Shown here: piece by piece, positions 62,144 to 64,000 of the stretch
How positions within the stretch are numbered: position 1 is the stretch's first letter
Layout of the letters: the number at the start of each line of letters is the position of its first letter
Notes under the pieces: model-generated
Seen by the model: only the letters and a program-made list of their open reading frames with translations
Databases searched by the model: none
Told to the model about the DNA's origin: nothing
Translations under genes and position numbers: made by a program
Origin: Treponema sp.
GTDB lineage: Bacteria; Spirochaetota; Spirochaetia; Treponematales; Treponemataceae
DNA: 64,000 nt
Direction of reading: 5' to 3'
Assembly: GCA_024402505.1 (NCBI GenBank)
Contig: JAKSTP010000009.1
Location: 1-64,000, forward strand

Positions 62144-63355
62144 ATGAAAAAACTCGCCGTGTTTGCCCTTGCGCTTTTTGCGGTCCTTGCAACGGGGCTT
62201 TCTTCCTGTTCTAGAACTGAACTGGTGGAATCAATCTCAAATGAAGAACTTTTTTCCCTCAGTTACGGCGCTTTTGAAGAACAACTTGATCTTTTCAGCC
62301 TGAATCAGATTGGTGACATCAGTACCGGACTTTGCATGCAGGACGGTTTTTTCTATATCGTAAACGGTGAAGCCGACAAAATCATGGAGCTGAACTCTTA
62401 CGGTGATCTTCTTTCCCTTTATTACAATGAAGATTCTTCTACCAAAAAGCTCATCGACAGTCAGAAAGATGTAAAACTTTCCGTTCATACAGAAATTCCT
62501 TATTCATTTGAATATCCAGGATTGATTGCCGCCGATACTGCAAAAAATCTCTACGTTCTTTGCAGCGTTCCTCGAAACCGCCAGGAAATCAGTGAAGATG
62601 GATCTCTTCTCTTAAAAGATGTAATCCTTCGCCTTTCAAGAGACGGTTCTTATATCGATTACATTGGCCAGCAGGGACCAGGGGGAACTCCTTTTCCAAT
62701 GGTAAAAGATATTTATGTTACGGAAAACAATGAGCTTGTTGTAACTACAATCAACATCAACGGACTTACAGTTTACTGGTACACAAGTGACGGATTCTTA
62801 AAATACATGGTTCCTGTTATTGCCGACACAGTTCCAAAAATTGAAGGTGCTCAGGCCGACAGCGAAGTTTATCTTACAATCGAAAATGCCGTTCCAGATC
62901 CATATGCCGACAAACTTTACGTAAATGTTGATTATTCTTCGGCTTATATCGATAAGGCTACCAATGTTCAGTCAGGAATTCAGTATGCCGGAACAATGCT
63001 TTATCCTCTTGATATGGAGACTGAACTTTACGGACAGGGCATCTCAATTCCACCTTATGAAGAAACTGTTACTGTTGATTATTCAAAATTGACTTATAAA
63101 CTGCCTTATGATTTTCTTGGAATCACAAAAAATGGATGGAAATTCTTTGTAATCACCACTGCCACAGGCTTTGATATCGAAATGATTCACGGTGAAAATC
63201 AGAGAATCCTCCGCCGCCATTTTAATGCAAATCATTCCGATATCCTTTACCACAATATGTCCTTGAGTAACGACGGAATTATTTCTGCCATGTATATCGA
63301 ACAGGATCGAGCCAGAGTAGTGTGGTACAGAACCGATAAGCTTACCGACAACTAG
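62144..63355 (+). CDS. hypothetical lipoprotein, probable beta-propeller
   Basis: A 403-residue lipoprotein with lipobox TGLSSCSRT giving Cys22. The mature part repeats a propeller-like blade pattern of alternating beta strands, for example GLCMQDGFFYIVNGEADKIMELNSYGDLL, NLYVLCSVPRNRQEI and DIYVTENNELVVTTININGLTVYWYTSDGFL. An NHL/six-bladed fold is likely. No enzyme motif is visible. The ATG choice follows the promoter. The next gene begins eight bases downstream and is probably cotranscribed. Confidence 0.75.
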   Translation: MKKLAVFALALFAVLATGLSSCSRTELVESISNEELFSLSYGAFEEQLDLFSLNQIGDISTGLCMQDGFFYIVNGEADKIMELNSYGDLLSLYYNEDSSTKKLIDSQKDVKLSVHTEIPYSFEYPGLIAADTAKNLYVLCSVPRNRQEISEDGSLLLKDVILRLSRDGSYIDYIGQQGPGGTPFPMVKDIYVTENNELVVTTININGLTVYWYTSDGFLKYMVPVIADTVPKIEGAQADSEVYLTIENAVPDPYADKLYVNVDYSSAYIDKATNVQSGIQYAGTMLYPLDMETELYGQGISIPPYEETVTVDYSKLTYKLPYDFLGITKNGWKFFVITTATGFDIEMIHGENQRILRRHFNANHSDILYHNMSLSNDGIISAMYIEQDRARVVWYRTDKLTDN

Positions 63356-63363
63356 AGGTTTGT

Positions 63364-63915
63364 ATGTTTGAAGATGTAAATGAGGTTCAATCCGAGGACG
63401 AGGAAAAGGGTTTTCATTATTACTACAATCGTGAAGAACGGCTGAAAAATGCACCGCAGATAGTAAAGGATTATTACGCTGGAAAGATGAATCCTACCCG
63501 TGGATTTTTCAAGGTTCTGGTTTCTACCCGGGCAAATAAATTCCTTTTTTTTACACTGGTGGTTCTAACTGCATTTGCTCTTATTTATGGAAAAGTTACA
63601 GGCGCTTCCTCAAAAGGTGAAATCAGCGGCATTAAATACGAATTGAGTTCTTTTGCATATGATGAAGAAGTGTTTTCAAGCGTAAAAATTTCTGCCGGCC
63701 CAGAGCAGATTAAAAATCCTGTAAAAGTTCAGGTTGTTTTTTATTTTTCAGATGCTGATAAACAGACTACCTCAAGTTATGAAGATGAGCTTCTCCTGGT
63801 TAATAACGAGGATTTTATCCGCCTGAAGCTCCAGGATTATGAATATGTCCGCTGTTTTGCCGTTGTAAAAGCGGGGCCTGAATCAATCCAGCTTGAGTGT
63901 CCTGTAAAGCGCTAA
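63364..63915 (+). CDS. hypothetical small membrane protein
   Basis: A 183-residue protein. An acidic and aromatic cytoplasmic N-terminus (EDEEKGFHYYYNREERLKNAPQIVKDYYAG) precedes one membrane segment (about residues 57-76, NKFLFFTLVVLTAFALIYGKV). The remaining 105 residues are beta-rich and external. I recognise no family. It follows the 62144 lipoprotein, so the two may form an envelope pair. The 85 bases after it show no gene or hairpin. Confidence 0.7.
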   Translation: MFEDVNEVQSEDEEKGFHYYYNREERLKNAPQIVKDYYAGKMNPTRGFFKVLVSTRANKFLFFTLVVLTAFALIYGKVTGASSKGEISGIKYELSSFAYDEEVFSSVKISAGPEQIKNPVKVQVVFYFSDADKQTTSSYEDELLLVNNEDFIRLKLQDYEYVRCFAVVKAGPESIQLECPVKR

Positions 63916-64000
63916 TCAGTTTTTTCTCTTTTTTAATTTTTATAAAAGATACAGAAAATCACCTATATACTTTTTCTCGGTTCTATCTAGAAATTAACTT

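Overview
The window reads as chromosome of a spirochaete, most likely a Treponema. The indicators are two tandem FlaA-type flagellar sheath proteins behind a promoter with a FliA (sigma-28) -10 element, a GreA carried on a roughly 900-residue protein as in other spirochaetes, an EF-G of spirochaete type, and a compact division cluster in the order mraZ-rsmH-ftsL-murF-ftsW-ftsQ-ftsA-ftsZ-xerC. A family 9 glycoside hydrolase, a CUT1-like sugar importer and a sugar-cation symporter-like MFS protein suggest a plant-polysaccharide or gut habitat; this is inference. The DNA is AT-rich and gene-dense. I found no rRNA, tRNA, CRISPR array, insertion sequence or prophage, and no gene-free stretch longer than 300 bases.

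Layout. 1-7260: a hypothetical protein, miaB, then fusA (minus) divergent from argS. 7345-8908: flaA pair with terminator. 8921-9640: a minus-strand protein of unknown function with a possible nuclease-like core. 9793-13434: sugar ABC importer (two permeases and a lipoprotein, no ATPase). 13479-23664: mraZ-led division and wall operon, continuing through xerC, ybeY and a manA-type isomerase. 23675-27182: yajC-secD-secF. 27188-30126: ispH, queD (minus), GH9 glucanase. 30150-33769: a minus-strand operon of glycosyltransferase-like protein, TetR regulator and MFS transporter behind a palindromic operator. 33861-36634: mrp and nadE. 36636-39539: murE-ddl (minus). 39571-43828: MATE exporter, gatCA, metallo-beta-lactamase-fold protein. 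43845-49449: minus-strand block of giant GreA, TPR-like protein, membrane protein and a GGDEF protein with a degenerate signature. 49546-53463: rpe followed by three envelope proteins of unknown role. 53550-57335: recA, folK, scpA, scpB, pseudouridine synthase. 57348-63915: DUF4097-like protein, folP, secA, a lipoprotein and a small membrane protein.

Functionally the window is mostly housekeeping: cell division and peptidoglycan precursors (mraZ cluster, murE, ddl), protein export (yajC-secDF, secA), translation (fusA, argS, gatCA, miaB), chromosome maintenance (recA, scpAB, xerC) and folate synthesis (folK, folP).

The most notable observation is regulatory. Thirteen transcription units have a sigma-70-type -10 hexamer ending only 5-8 nt before the start codon, most with a well-spaced -35. 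This predicts leaderless mRNAs for genes as central as fusA, argS, gatC, murE and folP. Other signals are a four-copy 10-bp-period MraZ operator, a perfect TetR-type palindrome, a 13-bp element shared by the sugar importer and GH9 promoters, and a heptanucleotide repeat that supplies the stop codon of murE.
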